Source: Scylla paramamosain (taxonomy: Eukaryota; Arthropoda; Malacostraca; Decapoda; Portunidae). From it: a DNA stretch of 64,000 nt. The DNA lies in assembly GCF_035594125.1 (NCBI RefSeq), contig NC_087168.1:8102150-8166149 (forward strand), in the 5' to 3' direction. Under the pieces are notes generated by a model. The model did not search any database and had not been told where the DNA came from. It saw only the letters and a program-made list of their open reading frames with translations. The position numbers were made by a program, and so were the translations under genes. Shown piece after piece: positions 1 through 15,769 of the stretch. The first letter of the stretch is position 1. Every line of letters begins with the position of its first letter.

Positions 1-1850
1 AATAACTTTGCTTCTTCTTTTCCTCCTCTATTTCAACCAGATGGCACCACTGCTATTGTTTCTAAAGCTGAACTCTTCGCTCAAACCTTTGCTGAAAACT
101 CTACCTTGGATGATTCTGGGCTTGTTCCTCCCTCTCCTCCACCCTCTGACTACTTCATGCCACTACCTTGGATGATTCTGGGCTTGTTCCTCCCTCTCCT
201 CCACCCTCTGACTACTTCATGCCACTTATTAAAATTCTTCGCAATGATGTTTTCCATGCCCTCGCTGGCCTAAACCCTCGGAAGGCTTATGGACCTGTTG
301 GGATCCCTCCTATTGTTCTCCGAAACTGTGCCTCCGTGCTTGCACCTTGCCTAGTCAAACTCTTTCAGCTCTGTCTGTCAACATCTACCTTTCCTTCTTG
401 CTGGAAGTTTGCCTACATTCACAACCTGTTCCTAAAAAGGGTGACCGTTCTAATCCCTGAAACTACCGTCCTATTGCTTTAATTTCCTGCCTATCTAAAG
501 ATTTTTAATCTATCCTCAACAGGAAGATTCTTAAACATCTATCACTTCACAACCTTCTATCTGATCGCCAGTATGGGTTCCGTCATGGCCGCTCTACTGG
601 TGATCTTCTGGCTTTCCTTACTGATTCTTGGTCATCCTCTTTTAAAGATTTTGGTGAAACTTTTGCTGTTGCCTTGGACATATCAAAAGCTTTTGATAGA
701 GTCTGGCACAAAGCTTCGATTTCCAAACTACTCTCCTACGGCTTCTCTCCTTCTTTCTGTAACTACATCTCAAGTTTCCTTTCTGACCGTTCTATTGCTG
801 CTGTGATAGACGGTCACTGTTCTTCTCCTAAATCTATTAACAGTGGTGTTCCTCAGGGTTCTGTCCTGTCACCCACTCTCTTTTTATTATTCATTAATGA
901 TCTTCTAAACCAAACTTCTTGTCCTATCCACTCCTACGCTGATGATACCACCCTGCACTTTTCCACGTCTTTTCATAGACGTCCAACCCTTCAGGAGGTA
1001 AACATTTCACGCAGGGAAGCCACAGAATGCTTGACTTCTGATCTTTCAAAAATTTCTGATTGGGGCAGAGCAAACTTGGTATTGTTCAATGCCTCAAAAA
1101 CTCAATTCCTCCATCTATCAACTCGAAACAACCTTCCAAACAACTATCCTCTCTTCTTCAGTGACACTCAACTGTCTTCTACACTGAACATCCTTGGTCT
1201 GTCTGAACTGGAAACTTCACATCTCCTCTCTAGCTAAAACAGCTTCTATGAGGTTAGGTGTTCTGAGACGTCTCCGCCAGTTTTTCTCACCCCCCGCCCC
1301 CAGCTGCTAACTCTGTACAAGGGCCTTATCCGTCCATGTATGGAGTATGCTTCACATGTCTTTGGAGGTTCCACTCATACTGCTCTTCTAGACAGGGTAG
1401 AATCAAAAGCTTTTCGTCTCATCAACTCCTCTCCTCTAACTGACTGTCTTCAGCCTCTCTCTCACCGCCGCAATGTTGCATCTCTAGCTGTCTTCTACCG
1501 CTATTTTCATGCTAACTGTTCTACTCATCTTGCTAACTGCATGCCTCCCCTCCTCCCGCGGCCTCGCTGCACAAGACTTTCTTCTTTCTCTCACTCCTAT
1601 TCTGTCCACTTCTCTAACGCAAGAGTTAACCGCTACTCTCAATCATTCATCCCTTTCTCTGGTAAACTCTGGAACTCCCTGCCTGCTTCTGTATTTCCAC
1701 CTTCCTATGACTTGAATTCCTTCAAGGAGGTGTCAAGACACTTATTCATCAATTTTTGACCACTGCTTTGACACTTTTATGGGACTGGCATTCCAGTGGG
1801 CTTTTTTTTTTTATTGGATTTTTGTTGCCCTTGACCAGTGTCCTTCCTAC
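1..1850 (+). mobile_element. Family A non-LTR retrotransposon copy A1 (Jockey-like), RT and 3' end
   Basis: This is the 3' part of a non-LTR retrotransposon, cut by the left window edge. The reverse transcriptase is visible in pieces: a frame at 168-482 carries the RT N-terminal region, and 674-1237 carries the core, with DISKAFDRVWHK, SGVPQGSVLSPTLFLLFIND and the catalytic YADDTT motif. The C-terminal region continues at 1340-1759. Frames change at about 163 (caused by a 62-bp duplication), near 490-670, and near 1205-1330, so this copy cannot encode an active protein. After the stop near 1759 there is a short 3' UTR ending in a T-run and GGATTTTTGTTGCC; the same 3' UTR is seen at the other copies that keep the 3' end. 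The tail runs directly into a (CA)n/(TA)n tract instead of poly(A). The motif order fits the Jockey group; clade assignment is from memory of the family. Confidence 0.85.
101..224 (+). repeat. 62-bp perfect tandem duplication inside copy A1
   Basis: The segment from CTACCTTGGATGATTC to TACTTCATGCCA occurs at 101-162 and again at 163-224. The length of 62 is not a multiple of three, so it shifts the RT reading frame. Other family A copies (for example 9395-9460) carry one copy only. Confidence 0.95.
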
Positions 1851-1853
1851 ATA

Positions 1854-2060
<207 letters not shown>

Positions 2061-3211
2061 TATTATATATCACATATATCACATTCTCTCGACAATCCTA
2101 ATAGCTTAGTAACAATAGCGTAACCAAACATCAATGCAGTACTTACTTTTATTGGCATAATGAGCTTGTTTAAAGCTGTCGTCTCATAACGTCGATTACT
2201 TCTTCCTCGGAAATGTAACTTGTTTAACTTTACTATTACAAAATCCGTTTCCAAAACAATAGGAATTGTTTGACATTGTATGTTGAGTAGATCTTTTGAT
2301 CAGTTAACCAAATCACACACAACCTGATAATAAGCACGGCAGTTGCTTCTTTTGTGAAAATTTTAAAATATGTGATGCACTATGACATATCCCCAAGGCT
2401 GTGTTGTAGAAGACGACTCGAGAAGCTCGGAGCTCTTGGGACGCCCGGTGTAGTTCACTTGAGGTCTATCCAGAACTGGGTTGCCAGGTTTTGTTATAAT
2501 GCGTCGTTTTGTCCCTTCCTCCAAGGTCTTGACGGACACTTATTGACATCAGTTCAATTATACGTAGTTTTTCGTTGTGTTTTTTTTTTTTTTTTTTTGC
2601 CAGTGTTAGTTTTGAAAAAACAACCTCCGCGACAGCAGAGGAATTGTGAGTTAATAAAATGAAAATAGACATGTATATAGAAATATGGATAAAACTAATG
2701 AGGAAAAGAACTTACTACTCATATCGTTAATTTGTTTATTTATTCTTTAATAGCCTATAACTTTTTTTTCAGAACTGACCACCCCCATTTACTTGTCCGA
2801 TGGCAATTTTATATACGTCTAGTCATTTACATGAGGTCGTATAACATACATAAGTACACACACCACTACCACCACCGCCATTGCTAACTTGCGTAGCCAT
2901 GACTAAAATCTTTGTTGAGGCGGTGATGGCAGCGATCAGAGACAGTTCGACTGGAGGCTGAGGAAAGCAATAATAAATGAGATTAAAAGAAAGTAAATCA
3001 AAAGATGAGACATCATGACAATAAAAAGAAAAGAACGTAAAACTGAATAAATAAACAAAACTATTACAGGTAAAATAAATATGTTATATAAATACTTAAA
3101 GAAAATAGTGGTGCCGAATGTGAAGAAAATAAGAACCTAAAACTGATACAAAGCAGAAAAAAAAAATGTTGGAGGCAGAATACAAGAGCATTCGGGAAAT
3201 CAGAAGCAGAA
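2061..3211. other. Intergenic region downstream of the ionotropic receptor gene
   Basis: No gene is recognised here. It is AT-rich with poly-T and poly-A runs. On the minus strand, downstream of the receptor stop codon, two overlapping AATAAA hexamers lie at about 2735-2744 and could serve as polyadenylation signals; this is weak evidence because AT-rich DNA makes the motif common. Confidence 0.4.
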
Positions 3212-7030
<3,819 letters not shown>

Positions 7031-7291
7031 GATGACTGTTATTACAAAGCCGTAAACAGGTTGACCTTACAAGTGCTGCACGCTTTGTTGAAAAGGTCAG
7101 TGTGCAGCAATAAAGAGGATGAAAAAAAAAAGAATAACCTTTCTTATTTCACCCGAGAATGTCAACATGTTTACTACTGTGATACTGTAAATGAAAAGGA
7201 AAGAACATGACTGGTTCGGATCCTATGTGCAAGTTTGTTGACATGTTGATAAGAATCCGCAAACAGAAAGACTAGCAAGGTGATGCTTCAG
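7031..7291. other. Upstream flank of the IR gene
   Basis: Presumed promoter and 5' UTR region of the minus-strand ionotropic receptor. No convincing TATA box or initiator pair was seen and no other gene is recognised. Confidence 0.3.
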
Positions 7292-7310
7292 TACACACAC
7301 ACACACACAC

Positions 7311-7371
<61 letters not shown>
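7292..7371. repeat. (CA)n-(TA)n microsatellite
   Basis: About 20 bp of CA followed by about 58 bp of TA repeats, just left of the Penelope-like remnant. Confidence 0.97.
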
Positions 7372-7374
<3 letters not shown>

Positions 7375-7439
7375 CTAAGCAGGGATACACCAGACCTCCT
7401 TCTTCATTTTGCAACGTTCCACCTTCGCAGAAGTCATCA

Positions 7440-8760
7440 TCAGGCTAAAAAAATTATTAAGATTACACTACTAAATTTGAAGACAACCTAGCTAGACTTC
7501 TGAGACAACTCGTTAAACTGAAGGTTATCACTAAAGATATTTTTAACCACCTTTTCACAAGTGGTTCGGCTCTAGGCATCCTCTATGGCTTTCCAAAAAC
7601 TCACAAAGTCGGCAACCCTATTAGGCCCATTCTGAGTACCATTAATTCATTTAAATATAAATCAACTAAATATCTTGTACCCATAGTAGAACCATTAACG
7701 TCAAATAAGTTTACCTTTAAAAATTCTTACGATTTCGTTAAACAGATAAATAAATTAGAGGCTCATAATACTGCCATGGCTAGTTTTTATATTAAGTCAC
7801 TTTTCACTAAATATTTCCCTTGATGAAACCATTCAGATAATTTGTGGTGAACTATTTAAGGACCATGACACTCACCACAATTATAATAAGAAACAATTTA
7901 CTAGACAATTTATTAGACTTGGCAATTAAAGACTCTCCCTTCTTGTTCAACAGTGAATTATATGTCCAAGTTGACGGTGTGGCTATGGATTTTTACCTTG
8001 GCCCCACTCTTGCCAATGTTTTTTTTTTTTTTTTATGTTATCATGAAACCAAGTGGTTACACGAATGTCCCATAGGACGTGAATTTAAACTTATGTTCAA
8101 CAGAAGAAATGTTGATGATACCTTTCTTTTATTTACACACTCAACACGTACCTAAATTTCTAAGTTACTTAAACACCAAACACCCTAATATTGAATTCAC
8201 ATGTGACACGGAAAACAATGATTCCATCACGTTCCTGGATGTAATTGTTACTCGTAATAACAACCAACTACATACTGCAGTTTATCGCAAGCCAACTTTC
8301 TCAGGTTTGGGGATTAATTATTTATCTTTCATCCCTCGACTGTTTAAGATTAATACTATAAAAATCCTCTTATATCGATGCATCACTTTATCTTCTAACT
8401 GGTTTGTTTCTTTTTAATATGAGGTCAGTTTCTTAAAGACATTTCTCCACAAACGGCTTCCCGTTAAGTAACATCAGTAATACTAATAAGACTTATCTCT
8501 AACATCATTTATGCATTTACTTGTTCGAGTTGCAAGACTCGAAATATTGGAAAAACCAAGAGGAATCTAACACAGAATCAGTGAACATAAAGATACTCCA
8601 ATCCAATGCGTACACAGAAACAGTTAGCTCACAACCACCTTTTTCAGCAATAGGAACGCATCCACACACATGATCATCCGTTTTCGAAGATTTTAGTATA
8701 TTGCATAAAGACACTAGAATATTAAAAGTTATTTATATTAAACGCTTGCAACCTGAATAA
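7440..8760 (+). mobile_element. Penelope-like element remnant (RT plus GIY-YIG endonuclease), broken
   Basis: Translation in shifting frames gives SGSALGILYGFPKTHKVG, then NPIRPILSTINSFKYKSTKYLVP and DFVKQINKLE, all typical of Penelope-like reverse transcriptases (consensus GILYGLPKIHK...RPI). A decayed catalytic region reads VDDTFLLF near 8110-8140. A C-terminal stretch (SITFLDVIVTR, LHTAVYRKPTFSG) is characteristic of the group. At about 8515-8690 CSSCKTRNIGKTKRNL, a SEHKD-like piece and SAIGTH-like residues match the GIY-YIG endonuclease that follows the RT in these elements. There are at least four frame breaks, a poly-T run inside the RT (about 8020-8034) and several stops, so it is inactive. 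The 5' part of the element is missing. Confidence 0.82.
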
Positions 8761-8786
8761 AATAACAACTGTCTTCATCACAATTA

Positions 8787-10961
8787 ACCTTTTCTGACCT
8801 TTAATCCTCCTGCTTATGCTGCCACCCTCTCTTCTCCGCTGGGCTCCTCCGATCACAATCTCTTATCTGTATCTTGTCCTATCGCTGCAATCCGTCCTCA
8901 GGATCCCCCTAAGCGGATGTGCCTCTAACGTTTTACCTCTGCTATTTTAGGGTGGACCTGAGGAGGTGTATTGCAGATTTTCCTTGGAATAAATACTGTT
9001 TGTCAGAGACCCGTCTCTGTGTGCCGAACGCAAAACAGAGATAATAGTGTCTGGCATGGAGGCCAGACTAAACCTTCCAAACCTTGGTTTAGCACAGCCT
9101 CTTCTCGTGCTATACATGATAGAGAAGTGGCCCACAAAAGATACTTGAGCGTTCCATCACCAGAATATCACGCATGCCAAGTCTGTTCTCTAACTAGCCA
9201 AAAAATCCCTCATTAATAGAAAGTGTCAAAATCTTTCAAGATCTAACTCCCCTAGTGACTTTTGGCATCTAGCCAAACCATCTATAATAACATTGCTTCT
9301 TCTTCTTTCCCTCCTTTATTTCAACCAGATAACACCACTGCTATCACATCTATCTCTAAAGATGAACTCTTCAATCAAACCTTTGCTAGAAACTCTATCT
9401 TGAACGATTCAGGGTTTGTTCCTCCCTCTCTTCCACCCTCTGACTATTTCATGCTACCAATTAAAATTCTTCACAATGATGTTTTCCATGCCCTCGGTGG
9501 CCTAAACCCTCGGAAGGTTTATGGACCTGATGGTGTTCCTCCTATTGTTCTCCGAAACTGCGCCTCCGTGCTTGTACCTTGCCTTGTCAAACTCTTTCAA
9601 CTCTGTCTGTCAACATCTACCTTTCCTTCTTGCTGGAAGTTTGCCTATATTCAACCTGTTCCTAAAAAGGATGACCGTTCTAATCCCTCAAACTGCCGTC
9701 CTATTGCTTCAATTTCCTGCCTATCTAAAGTTTTTTTATCTCTCCTCAACAGGAAGATTCTTAAACATCTATCACTTCACAATCTGATCGCCACTATGGG
9801 TTCCGTCAAGGCCACTCTACTGGTGGTTCCTTACTGAGTCTTGCTCTTTTGGGTATTTTGGTGAAACTTTTGCTGTTGCCTTGGACATATCAAAAGTTTT
9901 TGATAGAGTCTGGCACAAAGCTTTGATTACCAAACTACCCTCCTTCGGTTTCTATCCTTCTCTCTGTAACTTCATCTCAAGTTTTTTTTCTGACCATTTT
10001 ATTGCTGCTGTGGTAGACGGTCACTGCCCTTCTCCTAAATCTATTAACAGTGGTGTTCCTCAGGGTTCTGTCCTGTCACCCACTCTCTTCCTATTATTCA
10101 TCAATGATCTTCTAAACCAAAACCACTTTTACGCTGATGATGCCACCCTGCAGTTTTCCACGTCCTTTCATAGACTTTCAATTCCTTCATCTATCAACTC
10201 AACACAACCTTCCATACAACTATATCCTCTTCTTCAATGACACTTATCTGTCCCCCTCTACTACACTGAATATCCTCGGTCTGTCCTTTTCTTATAATCT
10301 AAACAGGAAACTTCACATCTCATCTCTAGCTAAAACAGCTTCGATGAAGTTAAGTGTTCTGAGACGTCTCTGCCGGTTTTTCTCATCCCCCCAGCTGCTA
10401 ACTCTCTATAAGGCCTTTATCCGTTCATGTATGGAGTATGCTTCACATGTTTAGGGGGTTTCACTGATACCGCTCTTTTAGACACGGTGGAATCAAAAGC
10501 TTTTCGTTTCATCATCTCTCCTCTAATTGACTGTCTTCAGCCTTTTTCTCATCGCCGCAATGCTGCATCTCTTGCTATCTTCTACCTCTATTTCCATGCT
10601 AACTGCTCTTATGATCTTGCTAACTGCATACCTCCCCTCCTCCCGCGGCCTCTGCACAAGACTTTCTTCTTTCTCACACCCCTATTCTGTCCACCTCCCT
10701 AATGCAAGAGTTAATCAGTATTCTCAGTCATTCATCCCTTTCTCTGGTAAATTCTGGAAGTCTCTGCCTGAATCTGTATTTCCATCTTTCTATGACTTGA
10801 ATTCCTTCAAGAGGGAGGTTTCAAAAAAATTATCCATCATTTTTTGACTACCGCTTCGGACTCTAATCAGGGACCGGCATCTCAGTGGGCTTTTTTTTTT
10901 TTTATTGGATTTCTGTTGTCCTTGGCCGGTGTTCCTTCTAAATGAAAAAAAAAAAAAAAAA
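8787..10961 (+). mobile_element. Family A non-LTR retrotransposon copy A2, 5'-truncated, with poly(A) tail
   Basis: It begins in the endonuclease domain ([19 protein letters not shown], with the conserved SDH of apurinic-type endonucleases) and runs through linker and reverse transcriptase to a poly(A) tail at about 10945-10961. RT motifs are DISKVFDRVWHKAL, SGVPQGSVLSP and a Y-A-D-D-A catalytic site at about 10130-10143. The longest remaining frames are 9262-9837, 9881-10240 and 10137-10454, and the C-terminal region is at 10527-10847. Frames are broken near 8930, 9830, 10200 and 10455, and part of the segment after the YADD box is deleted relative to copy A1. The 3' UTR matches copies A1, A7 and A8. 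Confidence 0.87.
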
Positions 10962-11756
10962 TACATCTCTTATAAACTTTGCTCGGAGCTTCGGGTTTCG
11001 GGTTCGTAACGAATCTGGTTCTCACCGCCACTCTTTCTCAGTCCTCACCACACCACACGCGAGAACACACAAGATTTGTCTGTTTCTAGACAGTAGATTT
11101 TTGTCACCTATGTATTGATGAGATACTTGCCACTCCTGCATTGATGAAGATTCTTGGTATAGTGATGGCTGCTCTGGAGGACCTGCTAGTACCTGGATAT
11201 TGTTGGTGGCGTAGAGGTAAAGGTTTGATATTGTTGATTTGTATAAATTATAAAACACACCGCACGTAGAATTAAATATATGAATGATGAATATATATAA
11301 TAATAATTGTTATGACAGATACAGTTGCCTTCTTCCACGAAAAATGCGTCCTTGCATTTGAACATAACAATAATGAGAGCAATAAGATATGAGCAAGTAA
11401 TAGATAATACATGACATCAGAGAGGGAGTACGGAAACGATAACTTTAATAATAACACTATGTAACAAAACTTCACATTTGTCTTGTACTTGGCCCAAAAC
11501 TATAATTTTCCAGTTATTTCCATCTAAACACAATAGAAAGAAGTTATTTTGATCCTAAAACTTTGCTTTTTTTGTCGTTAGAACAATGAATTTATATTTT
11601 TGCCGTATTTCATTATGGTATGAGTTATTTATTCGTTTTCATGTTTTGCAAAACCTCAACTGCTTATCTAATTGCTTTTGAAATGTTGCAAATAAGTTAA
11701 AACAATGAAAGAAAGAATATAAAGTGTTCTAAAGATTTTTAATTTTAATAAGATCA
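10962..11756. other. No recognised gene
   Basis: AT-rich sequence with short open frames (for example minus strand 11022-11258) that match nothing I recognise. It precedes the heat-shock-element array. Confidence 0.4.
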
Positions 11757-12133
11757 TTCTAGAACTGACCAGATCTAGCAAGAAATTTCTCATATTTAGA
11801 AGAATTTGCTTACATTTCAGAAATCTCAGATCTTCCAGATTATTCTATCATACACTTCTAGAAGTTTCTAGAACATTTTAGAACATTCTATTCAATGTAA
11901 ACATTTCCAGAATATTCTATGACTTTCTAGAATACAGCAGAAATATGTAGAAATATCAAGAATTTTCTAAAATCTACAAAACCTTTCTAGAATTATTCAG
12001 AATATGCTAAAGTAGGTTCAAGAACATTCTAGAAAGATTGAGAACATTCTGGAACACATTCTAGAAAGATTAAGAATATTCTAGAGTACTGCTTGACAAT
12101 ATAAAAGTAGGGACTTGTAGACCACCAATCAGT
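11757..12133 (+). promoter_or_regulatory. Heat-shock-type promoter: HSE array, TATA box and initiator
   Basis: The octamer TTCTAGAA occurs at 11757, 11856, 11866, 11925, 11985, 12027 and 12059. At 11856-11888 there are seven consecutive 5-bp units alternating TTC and GAA (only one unit, TTT at 11876, departs), which is the extended nTTCnnGAAn array bound by heat-shock factor trimers. A second in-register group covers 12017-12086. TATAAAAG lies at 12100-12107, and TCAGTT (arthropod initiator, A at 12131) is exactly 31 bp from the first T of the TATA box. This arrangement is what insect hsp promoters show. The motifs are seen directly; that heat-shock factor binds and that transcription starts here is inference. 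Confidence 0.65.
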
Positions 12134-12174
12134 TCTGCTTTGGCTGACTGATAAGACACACCACAAGAGGTGAA

Positions 12175-12285
12175 ATGGCATCCAGAGGTTGCAATCATTC
12201 TCCAGATGCATTATGCTGCATATGTGGTCAATTCATCAAGACAAGAGCAATGAAATTCTCTGTGATAGCATATGAAAAATGGTGA
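12175..12285 (+). CDS. Truncated 36-aa ORF, N-terminus of an uncharacterised Cys-rich family
   Basis: The ORF runs from ATG at 12175 to TGA at 12283-12285 and lies 44 bp downstream of the predicted start site at 12131. It encodes a short peptide with MASRGCNHSPD, then CCICGQFIKTRA. The C-x-H-SPD...CxICG pattern resembles the start of an uncharacterised protein family that I recall as multicopy in arthropod and cnidarian genomes, whose full-length members continue for several hundred residues. Here the frame stops after about 36 codons and the following DNA (poly-A run, AT-rich) does not continue the family, so it is probably a truncated or dead copy. It may still be transcribed from the upstream heat-shock-like promoter. 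Function unknown. Confidence 0.45.
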   Translation: MASRGCNHSPDALCCICGQFIKTRAMKFSVIAYEKW

Positions 12286-12621
12286 AAATTAGCTATTTTG
12301 GAAAAAAAAAAAAAAAACATTCTAAAAGCCACAAAACAAAGTATGAGAGAAATAATGAACATTTTCTATTGTTTTGCAATGAAGAGTTGGAAAATAACAC
12401 TTGCATGTCAAAGACAAAAATCGTGTTACATAGTGTAATATACAGACATAACATAATACATAATACAACACATAAGTAAGAGAAATATACACATATATAC
12501 AAGATATTGAAACTGGATGATTAAACCTTAGAGTGGGAACAAAGTTTCAGTCTGTAGGAAGACGGTGTGTGTGTGGTTAAGCTTGAGGAGCTTTGAGGAT
12601 CAGCTGAATCAGAATGAAGTG
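12286..12621. other. No recognised gene
   Basis: AT-rich spacer between the truncated ORF and the Gypsy integrase remnant. It may include the decayed 3' end or LTR of that Gypsy element, but no LTR boundary can be called. Confidence 0.35.
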
Positions 12622-14620
12622 TTACCAGATGTGCACACTCATCATCAAACACTCTTTACACTTCACACTCTTCAAATGATCATTATGGACAATTTGTTCA
12701 ACTAAGGTTTTGAGATCTAGAATTTTTACTTTGTGACCATGAAGAGGTTCAATTACACGATTTGGCCCAGAGAACAATGGATCTAATCTAGAGTTGCGAT
12801 CGTGAACTCTGGTGAAAACGATATCACCGACTTCGATGGAAGAATCTGTTGCTCTACAATGTTGTTTCCGCAACGTCTCAGTTTGCGATGCAGTAGGACG
12901 ATCATGAATGAGCTTATGAGTGTATTGAAAATCACGGAGATGACATTTGATGTAGTCATCCATGCTGTAGACAGGACGCGGTGCGCTATGAAGAAATTTA
13001 CCTGGGAGATGCTCGTCGGTACTGAACAACAGGAAATGGGGAGACTCATTGATAGCAGAGTGAATTGCTGAAATTAGAGAGTAGGCTAGCTGAGCAAGCC
13101 ATTCGTCCCAGGAGTGCTTTGCTTCTGTTATGTAATGCAGAACATCAAGGATACATTTATTACAATGCTCCACTTTGCCGTTTGAACTAGGCGAGTGAGG
13201 AACAATGTTACATTTCTTGATATGAAATTCTTTACAAATCTCCTGTAAGACAGCATTATTGAATTCAGCGCCAGTGTCAGATAAGATGACACGAGGAGAG
13301 TCATAAAGACAAATTATGTTGTCAATGATCGCGCAACCAACAGAAATTGCAGTTTTGTTCTAGAGAGCAACGAGAGAGACTGAATCCCATGGAGCTGAAG
13401 CGATGAGGTAAGGAAGTGAGGGACTGTCATAAGCGAGTGAGGGACAGTGTGAAGCACACTGAGAGCATAGCGCACAGTGCTGGAAGATGTCTTTCCTCAT
13501 AGTGGGATAAAAGTATGATCGTTTTGCCTGCGCGAGGCATCTGTCTGTCTGTCCTACGTGGAGCGAGTCGTGAACTGGGTGAGGGGTGATACTAACGACT
13601 GAGGTGTCACGAGCTGAGATAAATGCTCACTAGAATTGTCAGTAGAGACATCACTCAACTTATACAAGAGACCATCTTGTATGAAAATAAATCAGCACTC
13701 ACTTGTAATTTAGGAATATTTGTCTCATCACCAGATTCGAGGTAATAAGCAACACTAGAACAGAATGCGTTTGAATGTTGATGATTCTTGATTTTATCCA
13801 TGGATGGCATGACAGGATTCTCTGTGATGGCGGAGATAGCGGCAAATTGCTTGAGAGTGCATCGGCCACTGAGTTTGCCTTACCGAGAATGTATGAAAAC
13901 GTAAGACTGAATTCTTGAATCGTAAGTTGCCAGTGAGCAAACTGACCTGTGAAGTTGTTGCTTTAAAGGTCTCTGTGACAACACAATGATCAATGTGGAC
14001 AGGAATTTTATATCCTAATATGAGTTCACGAAAATTATGTAACGTCCAGATCACAACGAGACTTTCACGCTTCGTGACATCATAATTTTGCTGTGTCTTA
14101 TTGAGAAGTCTACTAGCATATGCTAATACTTGATGCTTACCAAGTGAATCCTTTTGCATGAGAACAGCACCGATTCCAAGGCCTGAAGCATCAGTGTATA
14201 AGATAAAATCTTTCTCGAAATTAGGAAAAGCAAGGACCTGTGCTTGACACAAGGCAGTTTTGAGAAGATCAAAGGCATTTTGTTCCTTTTCATACCAGAT
14301 AAATGCAATATTTTTCTTGAGCAAATGAGTGAAAGGCTGAGCAATAAGACTTAAATTTTTGACGAGCTGGCGATAAACTCCAGCAAGACCTATGAATTGC
14401 ATGATCTAATCGGTATTAGTAGGAACAGATTTCACAGCATTTACCTTGTCATTTAATATGTGAATACCATCTCTGTCGACTTTATGGCCAAGGAATTTGA
14501 CTTGCTGTTTGAGAAACGAGCATTTACTGAGTTTGATTTTTAAACCAGCAGCTTGAAAACGCGATAGAACGAGAGACAGCGTGTGAAAATGCTCTTGTAA
14601 AGTCTTTGATGCAATGATAA
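12622..14620 (-). mobile_element. Gypsy-type LTR retrotransposon remnant G1 (RT end, RNase H, integrase)
   Basis: Read on the minus strand from 14620: the C-terminal RT region (CSFLKQQVKFLGHKVDRDG), a stop at about 14406, then the RT connection and RNase H with YTDASGLGIGAVLMQ and HNFRELILGY (frame 14402-13794). A frameshift at about 13980 breaks RNase H. A decayed H-H-C-C zinc finger of the integrase follows (about 13640-13480), then the integrase core (SPRVILSDTGAEFNN; the Glu of NGKVEHCNK near 13180 fits the last catalytic residue) and the C-terminal domain in frame 13173-12622. Gag, protease and most of the RT are missing: the element stops just after where the RT catalytic YxDD box would be, against a (TA)n tract at 14622. 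Inactive. Confidence 0.85.
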
Positions 14621-14621
14621 C

Positions 14622-14757
<136 letters not shown>

Positions 14758-15692
14758 TAGCGGGCTGTGACGCCTAAAATAAACAAACGAGTAAATTGCA
14801 TTTAACCTTATTGCCTGTGGCTTTCCTGGATTTTCGCTGTTCCCGACCAGGGTTCGTGTATTAAATATGAGTAAACATTACCGGACGAATAACATTCTGT
14901 GGAGCGCCCCGCGGCAAAAGGCCCAACATATCGTACAGCGCCACTCCGTCCGATTACTCATAGTGTGGTACATATTAAATACAATGTTGGTCATAATTTT
15001 TCTTAACACCATTGTTCATATCTGCTTTCTCCACATCACTATCACAGCTTCACATTAGATAGATATATTCCGCATCCACGCACACATGCACACACATGCA
15101 CAGTTTGCACACACTCCGCGCGACAAACACGGCAACCACCCTTGAAAGACATTATGCAGAGGAACTGGACATCACACGGTTATGTCTGGTTTTATCAAGC
15201 TACTAGATAATTAGGAAAATTGAACCCACCATCGAGTTCAAAAGATGTTGCTGCATCTCTAGAGCATAAACTGGTTTTAAAAGACTGCGTACAATAAGAA
15301 AAAAATAAATAAAAAATGAGTAAACATTTTCTTTCTATTTCTTTGGTTCAACTCCCTATCGCTCCTGTAATTTTGTTGGCAATGAATTACTAGTCACTGT
15401 CTCGGAATCAACACATTTCGTTATTATTATGGAGGCTACGCTTACAGTAGGTTAACTCACGGTTCGTCGGTTTCACCGGGGGTTCATCAGGGGTTTCACA
15501 GGAGCTGGAGTGAAGCCCGGTCGAGGGGTGTTCTGGCTACGAGCATTGGCAGTCTCACATGGATTCACACAGCAGCAGCTTACCAACCACAGCTGCCGAG
15601 GCTCGCCCCACACTACCTGGAGCGAGCAGAAAAATAATTGGGCAATATAGAGATCTGTGTTTTCTGTCGGCCAAGAATACAACAGGATCGTG

Positions 15693-15711
15693 TGGCGCAG
15701 TGAGTAGGATC
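15693..15711 (+). other. Putative primer binding site of Gypsy G2
   Basis: TGGCGCAGTGAGTAGGATC lies between the putative LTR and gag. It resembles the TGGCGCAGTCGGTAGGAT type of site that several Gypsy elements use to prime from a tRNA-Ser 3' end; the tRNA assignment is from memory. Confidence 0.6.
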
Positions 15712-15769
15712 AACAAATCCCGCCCAACCCCAGTCCGTAACACCGTGACACCGCATCACCACATCAACA

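Noticed and set aside
2354..2672. ORFs at 2354-2662 (+) and 2466-2672 (-)
   Set aside because: No recognisable motif; poly-Phe or poly-Lys run from a T-tract.
12783..13071. ORFs at 12783-13049 (-) and 12802-13071 (+)
   Set aside because: Other-frame readings of the Gypsy G1 integrase C-terminal region.
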